Assembly: GCA_024280945.1 (NCBI GenBank) | Contig: JAMXLO010000123.1 | Location: 40,994 to 104,993 of the forward strand | Reading direction: 5' to 3' | Source of the DNA: Acetobacteraceae bacterium | Lineage (GTDB): Bacteria; Pseudomonadota; Alphaproteobacteria; Acetobacterales; Acetobacteraceae | Length of the DNA: 64,000 nt | Shown: in pieces, positions 47,393 through 54,685 of the stretch | How positions within the stretch are numbered: the stretch's first letter is position 1 | Layout: every line of letters starts with the position of its first letter | Made by a program: the position numbers and the translations under genes | The notes under the pieces: model-generated | Database searches by the model: none | Told to the model about the DNA's origin: nothing | The model's input: the letters and a program-made list of their open reading frames with translations, nothing else

Positions 47393-47644
47393 ATGGCGGA
47401 ACAGCATCATACCGGTAATCCGGGCAACTTTGCGGAAGACCGGGAGAAGGCGTCCCGCGCCGGTCATACTGGTGGGCAGCGCAGCTCGGGCAATTTTGCC
47501 AAGGATCGCGAGCGGGCGGCAGAAGCCGGCCGCAAGGGCGGCGAAAACAGCCACGGCGGTGGTGGAGCTGGGCACAACCCTGGAAATTTCGCGCAGGATC
47601 GCGAGCGGGCCGCTGAAGCGGGCCGCAAGGGCGGTCAGCACTGA
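47393..47644 (+). CDS. KGG-repeat (GsiB/con-10-like) hydrophilic stress protein
   Basis: An 83-residue, highly hydrophilic protein made almost entirely of three copies of a roughly 20-residue KGG repeat (pattern GNFAxDRExAxxAGxxGG). Copies begin at about residues 11, 33 and 64, separated by a Gly-rich linker in the last gap. This is the GsiB/YciG/con-10 pattern associated with desiccation, starvation and heat stress; such proteins are disordered and have no known enzymatic activity. GAAGGAGGAATTTC is a strong ribosome site. It heads a run of stress-related genes. Confidence 0.93.
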   Translation: MAEQHHTGNPGNFAEDREKASRAGHTGGQRSSGNFAKDRERAAEAGRKGGENSHGGGGAGHNPGNFAQDRERAAEAGRKGGQH

Positions 47645-47646
47645 CT

Positions 47647-47817
47647 GTGACGGACAAGCCTGAGGGCCAGGTCGAGCAGCGGATCAATTCCGCTCGCGAC
47701 AGCTTGCCTGGTCGACGTAACGCTCTGCCGGAGGGCACGTTGGCTCGCCCTCCGGCAGAGCCGCAGGGCGATGAGAACCGCGATCCTCCGCCGAACGCGC
47801 CGACCATACCCGAGTGA
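47647..47817 (+). CDS. Possible small hydrophilic protein (56 aa)
   Basis: A 56-residue frame opens with GTG three bases after the KGG-gene stop and closes at a TGA that overlaps the GTG at 47814 of the next frame. The predicted protein is hydrophilic and Pro-rich (RPPAEPQGDENRDPPPNAP) with no known motif. The tight packing supports a real gene. However, a perfect 15-base-pair inverted repeat lies inside it, which could instead mark this stretch as an intergenic terminator or regulator. Confidence 0.4.
   Translation: MTDKPEGQVEQRINSARDSLPGRRNALPEGTLARPPAEPQGDENRDPPPNAPTIPE
47722..47761. repeat. Perfect 15-bp inverted repeat
   Basis: GCTCTGCCGGAGGGC (47722-47736) is followed after a 10-base loop by its exact reverse complement at 47747-47761. 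The stem is GC-rich and would be very stable in RNA. No U-run follows on either strand, so it is not a standard intrinsic terminator. It may attenuate or process the transcript between the KGG gene and the next stress gene. Confidence 0.75.
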
Positions 47818-47831
47818 CGCAGGAGCCGAAG

Positions 47832-48524
47832 ATGGCAGACGTGGTACAGGAGATGCGTGACGTCCCGATCGAATCCCTGCACGAGGTCAGGGCGCGGTTC
47901 ACAGACGCGGATGCGATGGATCGGGCAGTGGCAAGTCTGGAGATGTCGGGCTTCGATCGTGCAGACCTGAGCCTGCCCGAGGCGATGCCGTCACGGGTAG
48001 AAGATACCCCCGAGGCGGGCGCCAAACCGGTTGATACCGAGGAGGACGCGCGACAGGCGCGCACGCTGCACACGAGCGCGGCAGCATCGCTGGCCGGAAT
48101 GGCGGCCGCCGGCGTGGTCATCGCGACGGGCGGAGCCGCCGCGCCCGCAGTAGCGGCAGCTGCGGCGGGTGCAGGTCTCGCAGGTGGTTTGGCCTATGGG
48201 CTGAGCAGCGCGGCAAACCGTGACGAGCAGGTGGACCGAAATCAGCGGGCCGCATCGGGCGAATTGATCCTGTCCGTGCGTGCCGCGAATGCGGCGAAGG
48301 GCGAGCAGGCGAAGGCGATCCTGCGGGAGGCGGGCGGGACCGAGCTGGGATCGTCCGACGATCTGCGCGCAGACCATTATGAAGACCGTCACGACGAGGC
48401 AGTTGCCGAGAGCTTCCCGGCCAGCGATCCGCCCGCTTCCAGCGGAATAGTGGGGCCGCGGGTAACACCTTCCGCGCATCCGACATCGCAACCCGATCGG
48501 ACTGGCCCGCCGGTCGGGGAATAA
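47832..48524 (+). CDS. General-stress-protein-17M-like protein with glycine-zipper segment
   Basis: A 230-residue protein. The N-terminal VRARFTDADAMDRAVASLEM and the following SGFDRADLSL resemble the YflT/general stress protein 17M domain. A central Ala/Gly-rich hydrophobic stretch (near GLAGGLAYGLSSAANRDEQ) is of the glycine-zipper kind and may insert in the membrane. A region with ELILSVRAANAAKGEQAKAI follows, and the C-terminal DEAVAESFPASDPPAS is the short FPASDPP motif found in many small bacterial proteins of unknown function. ATG at 47832 has CAGGAG six bases upstream; a GTG at 47814 overlaps the previous stop. Confidence 0.75.
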   Translation: MADVVQEMRDVPIESLHEVRARFTDADAMDRAVASLEMSGFDRADLSLPEAMPSRVEDTPEAGAKPVDTEEDARQARTLHTSAAASLAGMAAAGVVIATGGAAAPAVAAAAAGAGLAGGLAYGLSSAANRDEQVDRNQRAASGELILSVRAANAAKGEQAKAILREAGGTELGSSDDLRADHYEDRHDEAVAESFPASDPPASSGIVGPRVTPSAHPTSQPDRTGPPVGE

Positions 48525-48557
48525 CTCTCTCGGCGAGGAGGATGCTTATACTCGGGT

Positions 48558-49535
48558 GTGACCCGAGACCCGGCGACCTTGCGGCTTCTGGCTGATGACC
48601 TGACTGGAGCGCTGGACAGCGCGGCTCGCTTCGTAACAGAAGCAGCGCCGATCTCGGTCATTTGGCAAGCGGGCACTGTCGCGGGTCCGGTGGCAATGGA
48701 CAGCGGTACGCGTGACCTGCCCAGCGGGCTGGTGGCGTCGCGGTTAGAATTGTTCATCCCACTGCTGGCAGCCGGTGGCCTCGCGTTCAAGAAAATCGAC
48801 AGCCTGCTGCGCGGTCACGTGGCGTTGGAGCTGGCCGCATGCTCTCGCGCTTTCGACCACTGTGTCATCGCACCGGCATTTCCGTTCCAGGGTCGAATCA
48901 CGCGCAGCGGGCGGCAATTGACCAATCATGGAAACGTGTGGCGGGACACCGGTGTCGATCTGCATGCGGAGCTGCGGCAATTCGGCATTGCCATGCAGAT
49001 GCGCGATGCAGAGACGGAGGAGGATCTCGACAAGATCGTCGCTGAGGCCAGGCGACTGGATGGGCGGGTGCTATGGTGTGGCGCTGGGGGTTTGGCGGGT
49101 GCGCTCGCCGGCCATCGTCCGGTGCCGCGGCCAAGGCTGCCGCCTCCTCTGCTGGCCATGATCGGCAGCGATCATCCTGTTAGCAGGGCACAGATTGCCG
49201 CTGTCCCGCGCCCGTTGCGCGGTAGCGTGATCACCTGCGCACTGCCAACCGGTACTGCTCGGCGCGAAGCACGCAGCCGGATCGGTAGAGAGTTCTTGGC
49301 CCTGCTGACGCGCATTCCCCGCCCGGGTACCCTGTTCGTGTCCGGCGGAGAGACGCTGCGCGACCTATGCGTGGGTCTCGGGGCCACCCACCTTGAAGTG
49401 GATGGCGAAGTCGAGCCGGGGGTGCCGACATCGCTGATGCGCGGCGGCAGTTGGGACGGTCAACGGTTGGTCTCGAAATCAGGCGCGTTCGGCGATAGCA
49501 ACTTCCTGGCGGAGCTGTTGGAGGAAAACGGATGA
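48558..49535 (+). CDS. Four-carbon acid sugar kinase (DUF1537; D-threonate/D-erythronate kinase type)
   Basis: A 325-residue kinase of the four-carbon acid sugar kinase family. The N-terminal RLLADDLTGALDSAARFV holds the substrate Asp-Asp motif, LAFKKIDSLLRGHVALEL is the second conserved segment, APAFPFQGRITRSGRQ the third, and the C-terminal TLFVSGGETLRDLCVGLG binds nucleotide. It is somewhat shorter than the usual 400 or so. It phosphorylates D-threonate, D-erythronate or 4-hydroxythreonine, and the next gene is the matching PdxA2-type dehydrogenase. It starts at GTG 48558, six bases after a TATACT box, and lacks a properly spaced ribosome site, so a leaderless transcript is possible. Confidence 0.87.
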   Translation: MTRDPATLRLLADDLTGALDSAARFVTEAAPISVIWQAGTVAGPVAMDSGTRDLPSGLVASRLELFIPLLAAGGLAFKKIDSLLRGHVALELAACSRAFDHCVIAPAFPFQGRITRSGRQLTNHGNVWRDTGVDLHAELRQFGIAMQMRDAETEEDLDKIVAEARRLDGRVLWCGAGGLAGALAGHRPVPRPRLPPPLLAMIGSDHPVSRAQIAAVPRPLRGSVITCALPTGTARREARSRIGREFLALLTRIPRPGTLFVSGGETLRDLCVGLGATHLEVDGEVEPGVPTSLMRGGSWDGQRLVSKSGAFGDSNFLAELLEENG

Positions 49536-50557
49536 GCGAGCGAGCGCCACGCCTGGCCATCACCATGGGTGATCCGGCCGGCGTCGGGCCGGAGATCATC
49601 GTAAAGGCATGCCGACGACTGATGCCTCGGGTTGAGGCGGGCGGGTTGCGCTTGCTGGTCATCGGCCATCGCTCCGCTTTGGAGGCCGCCCAGGCGTTGC
49701 TGCATGAAAGACTCATATTTGGCGCAAATGGCGATACGCCACTCGGCTTCATCGCGGCCGGTGAGGAGGAGGCGCCGGTCAGCTTGGGCGTCAGTTCTCC
49801 CGAGGGAGGGAGGTTCGCCTATCTCGCGGTGGAGCAGGCGGTGGAATTGGCGCTTGCCGGGCGGGTCGATGCCATCGTGACTGCGCCGCTGAACAAAGCG
49901 GCGCTAAATCTGGCCGGCCATCACTATGCCGGCCACACCGACATGCTGGCGGCGCTGACGAAGACGCGCAGCTCGGTAATGCTGCTGGCGCATGGCGATA
50001 TGCGCGTCGGGCACGTCACGACGCATGTGGCACTGTCCGATGTGCCGCGGCTGCTGACGCCGGAACGGCTGCGTCGGACCATTGACCTCACGCATGACGC
50101 TGTGCGCGACCTCGGGGTCGCGGAGCCGCGTGTTGCGGTGGCCGCGCTCAATCCGCACGCCGGGGAAGGCGGTCTGTTCGGACGGCAGGACATCGAAATA
50201 ACGACGCCGGTGGTGGAGCAGTGCCGCGCGGCTGGAATGGACGTCAGTGGTCCTGTGCCGGGGGACACCGTGTTCGTGAAGCTGCGCGCGCGCCAGTTCG
50301 ATGCCGTGGTCGCGATGTATCACGACCAGGGACACATCCCGGTCAAGTTGCTGGGGTTCGATGTCGACCCGGCAACGGGGACGTGGCGGGCGCTTTCGGG
50401 GGTGAACATAACACTGGGTCTGCCCGTGATCCGCACGTCGGTGGATCACGGAACCGCGTTCGATATAGCCGGCAAGGGTATTGCCAACGAGGAAAGCTTG
50501 ATCGAGGCCATCGATTACGCCGAGAGGCTTGCAGCGAGGCGGCAGCTGCGGGCTTGA
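49532..50557 (+). CDS. pdxA2: PdxA2-type 4-phospho-D-threonate/D-erythronate dehydrogenase
   Basis: A 341-residue NAD-dependent metal enzyme of the PdxA family. It has RLAITMGDPAGVGPEIIVKA, TAPLNKAALNLAGHHYAGHT, TTHVALSDVP (metal His), ALNPHAGEGGLFGRQDIE (metal His), and VAMYHDQGHIPVKLLGF (metal His). PdxA itself makes pyridoxal precursors. The PdxA2 branch, found next to DUF1537 kinases, oxidises and decarboxylates 4-phospho-threonate or -erythronate to dihydroxyacetone phosphate. The ATG overlaps the kinase stop by four bases, strongly supporting the catabolic role over B6 synthesis. Confidence 0.88.
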   Translation: MSERAPRLAITMGDPAGVGPEIIVKACRRLMPRVEAGGLRLLVIGHRSALEAAQALLHERLIFGANGDTPLGFIAAGEEEAPVSLGVSSPEGGRFAYLAVEQAVELALAGRVDAIVTAPLNKAALNLAGHHYAGHTDMLAALTKTRSSVMLLAHGDMRVGHVTTHVALSDVPRLLTPERLRRTIDLTHDAVRDLGVAEPRVAVAALNPHAGEGGLFGRQDIEITTPVVEQCRAAGMDVSGPVPGDTVFVKLRARQFDAVVAMYHDQGHIPVKLLGFDVDPATGTWRALSGVNITLGLPVIRTSVDHGTAFDIAGKGIANEESLIEAIDYAERLAARRQLRA

Positions 50558-50567
50558 TCTGCATCAA
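50554..50567 (+). promoter_or_regulatory. FNR/FixK-type operator
   Basis: TTGATCTGCATCAA is a perfect TTGAT-N4-ATCAA box, the consensus for FNR, Anr and FixK oxygen-responsive regulators. Its centre lies about 69 bases before the ATG of the CBS gene. A GTTAAT/TTAATT -10-like sequence at 50593-50599 would put the transcript start close to 50604, so the box would be centred near -43, close to the standard -41.5 activating position. The box overlaps the pdxA2 stop. Confidence 0.6.
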
Positions 50568-50629
50568 TGGCAGGCAGGCGTCGTCATGCGATGTTAATTG
50601 CTGACAGCGCAACGGGCAGGAGGTGGGTC

Positions 50630-51049
50630 ATGAACCGCGACATGGCGGAAATCATCAGAAATCAGCAGCCACTGACGATGCGGCCCAGCGCGACAGTGCA
50701 GGACGCGTGCAGAGTGATGCATGAAAGGAAGGTGGGCGCCGTGCTGATCACCACTCCCAAAGGGGAACTGGTCGGCATCTTCACCGGTCGCGACGCAGTT
50801 CGGCTCTTGGCGGAGGGGATGAGTCCGGGCGACACGGATCTGCAGCAAGTCATGACGCGCAATCCCCATTGTCTGCCGCCGCGACATAAGGCGATTGAGG
50901 CGCTGCGGCTGATGCGAGACGGTGGATTCCGCCACGTGCCTGTGGTGCACGAGGGACTGGTGATCGGAGTGGTGTCCCGCGGCGACTTCCGTGGCCTCGA
51001 ACAGGATCGGCTGGATGAAGAGACCGGTATCTGGGAGCGGATGCGTTAG
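50630..51049 (+). CDS. CBS-domain pair protein
   Basis: A 139-residue protein that is essentially two CBS motifs forming one Bateman module: TMRPSATVQDACRVMHERKV with GVFTGRD-like ELVGIFTGRDAVRLLAEGM, then VMTRNPHCLPPRHKAIEALR with HVPVVHEGLVIGVVSRGDF. Such modules bind adenine nucleotides and act as regulatory subunits or stand-alone sensors; hypoxia-induced stand-alone CBS proteins are known. CAGGAGGTGGGTC precedes the ATG. The FNR-type box upstream suggests oxygen-controlled expression. Its last four bases overlap the end of the next gene on the opposite strand. Confidence 0.93.
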   Translation: MNRDMAEIIRNQQPLTMRPSATVQDACRVMHERKVGAVLITTPKGELVGIFTGRDAVRLLAEGMSPGDTDLQQVMTRNPHCLPPRHKAIEALRLMRDGGFRHVPVVHEGLVIGVVSRGDFRGLEQDRLDEETGIWERMR

Positions 51050-51450
51050 GACGATGACCGGCCGCGCCGGAACATGCTGACGCCGACACGGAGCGCCTGG
51101 GCAGCGAGCGTCGAATAGGTGAGTGTGCTGGTCGCGTTCTCGAGCGCGCGCCGGCGGATCTCAAGCGCCTCCGTCTCGAGTCTACCTGGCGAGGACCGCG
51201 CTGCGAACAGCCCGAATACCAGGGCGATCAGCAGATCGCCTCCGGCGACGATAAGCGAGGTGGCGGGGCTTTCGAAATGGCGGCGAAGCCAGAACCAGAA
51301 GGCGACGTGAAAAAAAACCAGGGCGGCCAGCAGGAAAACCAGCGCAACCACCCCGACTATGACCCGGGTAACCGTGCGTTGCGCGACATAGCGGAGGCGG
51401 AGCCCCTCCGCCTCCGCAGCAATACGCGCCAGGCGGAGGGGTCTCAGCAT
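51046..51450 (-). CDS. Holin-superfamily-III-like small membrane protein
   Basis: A 134-residue protein with two long hydrophobic helices, VTRVIVGVVALVFLLAALVFF and SLIVAGGDLLIALVFGLFAA (about residues 27-49 and 65-85). They are flanked by basic ends, a pattern seen in the phage-holin-superfamily-III/DUF1469 group of stress-linked membrane proteins. It is not evidence of a phage. Three bases separate it from the DUF883-like gene upstream on the same strand, so the two form an operon. The function is unknown. Confidence 0.75.
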   Translation of the reverse strand: MLRPLRLARIAAEAEGLRLRYVAQRTVTRVIVGVVALVFLLAALVFFHVAFWFWLRRHFESPATSLIVAGGDLLIALVFGLFAARSSPGRLETEALEIRRRALENATSTLTYSTLAAQALRVGVSMFRRGRSSS

Positions 51451-51453
51451 CGA

Positions 51454-51717
51454 TCAGCGAGTAGCCCGACCGAGGACGAAGCCGACTGCGGCCGCGATCA
51501 GGAGCGCCAGCATCGGCTGGTCGCGCACTCTGCCTGAGACATTCTCCATCTGCTCGCGGACCGTGCCGGCAGCGCCGTAGACGGCGGATTCGGCGCGACC
51601 AGCCGCCTCGGCGACAGCGGGGGTGATGCGGTCCTTCATCAGTGTCTCGACCTGCTCGCGCAGGCGGGCGATCTGGGTTTGTGCGTCTTCGACTCTATTG
51701 GTGGTGTCGGATGCCAT
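51454..51717 (-). CDS. DUF883/ElaB-like membrane-anchored protein
   Basis: An 87-residue protein. An N-terminal amphipathic helix/coiled coil (VEDAQTQIARLREQVETLM) leads to an Ala-rich helix (EAAGRAESAVYGAAGTV) and a C-terminal anchor DQPMLALLIAAAVGFVLGRA. The anchor matches the ElaB/YqjD/DUF883 type that tethers proteins, in some cases ribosome-associated, to the inner membrane. ATG at 51717 has GGAGGGAAGTGGGC upstream; an in-frame GTG two codons earlier is less likely. It shares the anchor pattern with the small protein at 13915-14139. Confidence 0.87.
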   Translation of the reverse strand: MASDTTNRVEDAQTQIARLREQVETLMKDRITPAVAEAAGRAESAVYGAAGTVREQMENVSGRVRDQPMLALLIAAAVGFVLGRATR

Positions 51718-51737
51718 GCCCACTTCCCTCCATTGCA

Positions 51738-51776
51738 GACCATATCGATTGCCAGGATTGATGGCGAAATATGGTC
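51738..51776. repeat. Inverted repeat upstream of the DUF883-like gene
   Basis: GACCATAT (51738-51745) and ATATGGTC (51769-51776) are exact reverse complements with a 23-base spacer. They lie in the 99-base gap between the end of the GGDEF-EAL gene and the start of the DUF883-like gene, all on the minus strand. It could be an operator for the stress operon or a weak terminator. Confidence 0.5.
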
Positions 51777-51816
51777 TGATGCGACGTACCGCGGGTGCAC
51801 GGTTGCGCGAGCAGGA

Positions 51817-54600
51817 TCAGGCCTGCGCCAGCAGCGGGACCTCCTCCACGCGGTGCGCGGCGCGAATGATCATTGGCAGTCGCGCGAGCAGGCCAGGCAC
51901 ATCCGCGGCGGGAACCGCCGGACTGAACAGGTAACCCTGCGCCTCGCTGCAGCCGACCGGACCGAGAGCGCCGAGTTGGTCCGGCGTCTCGACACCTTCG
52001 GCCGTGGTGCACATTCCCAGTTCATGGCCGAGGCTGGCTATCGCGCGCACGATTGCGCTGCAGTCGTCGTGCGTATTGAGTTCGCGGACGAAGGACTGGT
52101 CGATCTTGATGCGGTCGAACGGAAACCGCCGCAGATAGCTGAGCGAAGAATAGCCGGTGCCGAAGTCGTCCATGGCGATGCGGATCCCCAACCCACGCAG
52201 CCGGTGCAGCATTGCCAAGGTCGCCTCGGTGTCATGCAGCATCACGGTTTCGGTGATTTCCAGCTCCAGGCGATTTCCGGGAAGGGCGGACTCCGCCAAT
52301 GCTCGGGCAACAAGCTCGACGAGATCATGGCCTCGGAACTGCACCGGCGACAGGTTGACCGCGACCTTCAGTTCGCCGGGCCACGACGCAGCGTCCATGC
52401 ACGCCTGGTGCAGCACCCATGCGCCGATATCCTTGATGAGGCCTATCTCTTCCGCCAAGGGGATGAAATCACTCGGCGGCACGAGGCCTCGCTCCGGATG
52501 ACGCCATCTGATGAGTGCCTCGAAGCCGGCGCTGCGGCTGTGGCGCAGATCGATCAGCGGCTGGTAGAACAGCGTGAGCTGCTGTGCAGGCAATGCCTGG
52601 CGCAGGTCCAGCTCGAGCAGACGTCTTCTCTGCATCTGTGCGTCCATCTCGCGATGGAACAGGCGGTACGCGCTGCGGCCCTCTGCCTTGGCGCGGTAAA
52701 GCGCGAGGTCGGCGCAGCGGAGCAGTTGATCTGGCTCCAATCCATCCTGCGGGGCGAACGCGATGCCGATGCTGGTTGCTATGACCATCCGGTGGCCTTC
52801 TACCTCGAAGGGTGCGGCGAACGCATTGAGCAGCCGGTTGGCGAAGGAGATCGTATCGGCCGGCTTGTCGATGGCGGTCCGGATGAAGCCGAATTCGTCC
52901 CCGCCCAGGCGGGCGACTGTATCGGTGTCGCGGGTTTGCGCGATCAGGCGCTGGGCCACCGCCTGTAACAATTTATCGCCCACTGGATGACCGAGCGTGT
53001 CATTGACCGCCTTGAAGTGATCCAGATCCAGGCAAAGAACGGCGAGCATACCTCCCCGCCTGGCGAACGGGAGCGCTTGCGCCAGCCGCGCACGGAACAG
53101 CGCACGGTTGGGCAGGTCGGTCAGCCGGTCGTATTCCGCCAGGTGCTGCAACTTCGCTTCTGCCGCACGGCGGGCAGTGATCTCCTCGTATGTGGTGAGC
53201 CAGCCTTCCTCCATCGGCGCATGCGTCACACTGAAGGCGCGGCCATTCGCCAACTCCCAAACAACCGTGGCGCACTCGTTCCGATCAAGCAATCCTGCGC
53301 GGCGTTGGCGCACGCCCCGCATGTCTTCCGCGGTGATCTCGCCCCACGCGACTATGGCAGCGGTCACGTCCGAATAGATCATGCCGGGGGTCAGGATGCC
53401 TTGAGGCACACCAAACAAGTGACAAAAGCGCTGATTGACCACAAGCAGCCGACCGCCGCGGTCAAACATCAACAGCCCATGGAGCATGTGGTTCAACGCC
53501 ATATCGAATCTATGGCTTTGATGTTCAAGCGCGGTGACCCGACGCTCCCGCTCCTCGGCCCGGGCTCGGGCAGAGAACAGTGCCTCTGAATGGCTCAGAT
53601 GCCGTATTGCGAGGCCTGTGGCGGCGGCGACGATCAGTTCGACAAGCGCGGTTATTGCGGCGAAGCCAAAGGTTTCATAGCGCCAGGTTGCGAGCGCGCC
53701 GCCCTGCAGAGAGGAGCTAACAGCGACCAGCAGAGGGAAGTGTGCAATTTGGTTGGCGACTACCAGCCGCTCCCCACTGTCAAATACGCTGGTGAGTTGA
53801 GTCGGGCCGTTTTGCACAGAGCGCAGCATGCGCTGGTAGTTTTGTGTTTCTGCCAGATTGGTTCCGATCCTGGTGTCGGCCTGCGGATAGTGAGCCAGCA
53901 CCGTCCCGTCATTTCGGTATATCGTGAATGCATCGTCTGGCTGGCCATCACGATCTTCGTCGTCGATCACGAGGCGCGAAAAGAACTGTCCGAAGTGATC
54001 AAGATTTATCGTATTGAGGACAATGCCGATCAGAGTGCCATCCGATGCTTCGATCCGGCGGCTGAAGTAGAGTGTCCATTGCCCTGTGGTGTGGCTCTTC
54101 TGCGGTTTGCTGATGAATGTCTGTGGTGCATCCGGAGCAAGCAGTGGGGCAATGAAGTCTCGATCGCGAGCGTTCGAATCTGGCGGTGGCCAGGTGTGGG
54201 AGAAGTTGATCAGCCGGCCGTCAGCATCGTGCACCGAGAATGCGGCGACTAGCGGAATTTGTGCAGCCTGATGCGCCAGATATCGGTGCGTCTCATATGT
54301 CGCCATCCGAATGCGGAGCACATCGGGTGAATTCACATCCCACTCGCGCATCCGATCGATCAGGTTATGCTGCAGGAGATTGACGCCTTGCAGGCTGTGG
54401 TCGATTTGCTCCGCCAAGGCGATGCTGAGATTGCGCAGTTCGCGCTTTTCGTGGGCGATGTGATCGGCACGCAGATCCGTGACGACCCACGCAGCTGCAC
54501 CCGCGACCAGCAGAGCGATGAGCGTGCCGGAGCCAAGGATGAAGTTCCGTGCCCGGGCGCGCCCAACCAATATAACCAGCCGTGCAAGACAGGACGGCAC
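51817..54600 (-). CDS. Membrane GGDEF-EAL cyclic-di-GMP protein with Cache-like sensor and PAS
   Basis: A protein of about 927 residues. An N-terminal membrane helix (ILGSGTLIALLVAGAAAWVV) leads into a large periplasmic double-Cache-like sensor and a second helix near ALVELIVAAATGLAIRHL. A PAS domain follows, then GGDEF with RLGGDEFGF (near residue 570) preceded by an RDTD inhibitory site. The EAL domain has GFEALIRWRHP (near 694) and MDDFGTGYSSLSYLRRFPFD. All active-site signatures are present, so it may both make and degrade cyclic-di-GMP. The GTG at 54600 lacks a ribosome site and abuts a strong hairpin, so the true start could be a little downstream. Confidence 0.92.
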   Translation of the reverse strand: MPSCLARLVILVGRARARNFILGSGTLIALLVAGAAAWVVTDLRADHIAHEKRELRNLSIALAEQIDHSLQGVNLLQHNLIDRMREWDVNSPDVLRIRMATYETHRYLAHQAAQIPLVAAFSVHDADGRLINFSHTWPPPDSNARDRDFIAPLLAPDAPQTFISKPQKSHTTGQWTLYFSRRIEASDGTLIGIVLNTINLDHFGQFFSRLVIDDEDRDGQPDDAFTIYRNDGTVLAHYPQADTRIGTNLAETQNYQRMLRSVQNGPTQLTSVFDSGERLVVANQIAHFPLLVAVSSSLQGGALATWRYETFGFAAITALVELIVAAATGLAIRHLSHSEALFSARARAEERERRVTALEHQSHRFDMALNHMLHGLLMFDRGGRLLVVNQRFCHLFGVPQGILTPGMIYSDVTAAIVAWGEITAEDMRGVRQRRAGLLDRNECATVVWELANGRAFSVTHAPMEEGWLTTYEEITARRAAEAKLQHLAEYDRLTDLPNRALFRARLAQALPFARRGGMLAVLCLDLDHFKAVNDTLGHPVGDKLLQAVAQRLIAQTRDTDTVARLGGDEFGFIRTAIDKPADTISFANRLLNAFAAPFEVEGHRMVIATSIGIAFAPQDGLEPDQLLRCADLALYRAKAEGRSAYRLFHREMDAQMQRRRLLELDLRQALPAQQLTLFYQPLIDLRHSRSAGFEALIRWRHPERGLVPPSDFIPLAEEIGLIKDIGAWVLHQACMDAASWPGELKVAVNLSPVQFRGHDLVELVARALAESALPGNRLELEITETVMLHDTEATLAMLHRLRGLGIRIAMDDFGTGYSSLSYLRRFPFDRIKIDQSFVRELNTHDDCSAIVRAIASLGHELGMCTTAEGVETPDQLGALGPVGCSEAQGYLFSPAVPAADVPGLLARLPMIIRAAHRVEEVPLLAQA

Positions 54601-54601
54601 C

Positions 54602-54638
54602 CAGGGGCACTCCCAAGTCTCTTGGGAGAGTGCCCCTG
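54602..54638 (-). terminator. Strong hairpin between the MFS and GGDEF-EAL genes
   Basis: CAGGGGCA plus CTCCCAAG (54602-54617) pairs with CTTGGGAG (54621-54628) and TGCCCCTG (54631-54638), leaving a 3-base loop and a 2-base bulge, 16 base pairs in all. It lies 48 bases past the stop of the upstream MFS gene on the minus strand and ends right at the next gene's start. There is no T-run. It probably marks the MFS transcript end, or restricts translation of the downstream gene. Confidence 0.5.
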
Positions 54639-54685
54639 AGCGATGAAGCTTCGGTTAAGTTGGTGCGGGAGCGTATCGCCTGGAG

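Noticed and set aside
49532..50557. PdxA for vitamin B6 synthesis
   Set aside because: The four-base overlap with a DUF1537 kinase indicates the PdxA2 catabolic branch.
51046..51450. Holin-like protein as a sign of a prophage
   Set aside because: It is in an operon with a DUF883-like stress gene and no phage gene is nearby; the name reflects a fold group only.
51679..52968. Plus-strand frame of 429 codons opposite the GGDEF-EAL gene
   Set aside because: It is the complement of the EAL domain; no independent evidence of coding.
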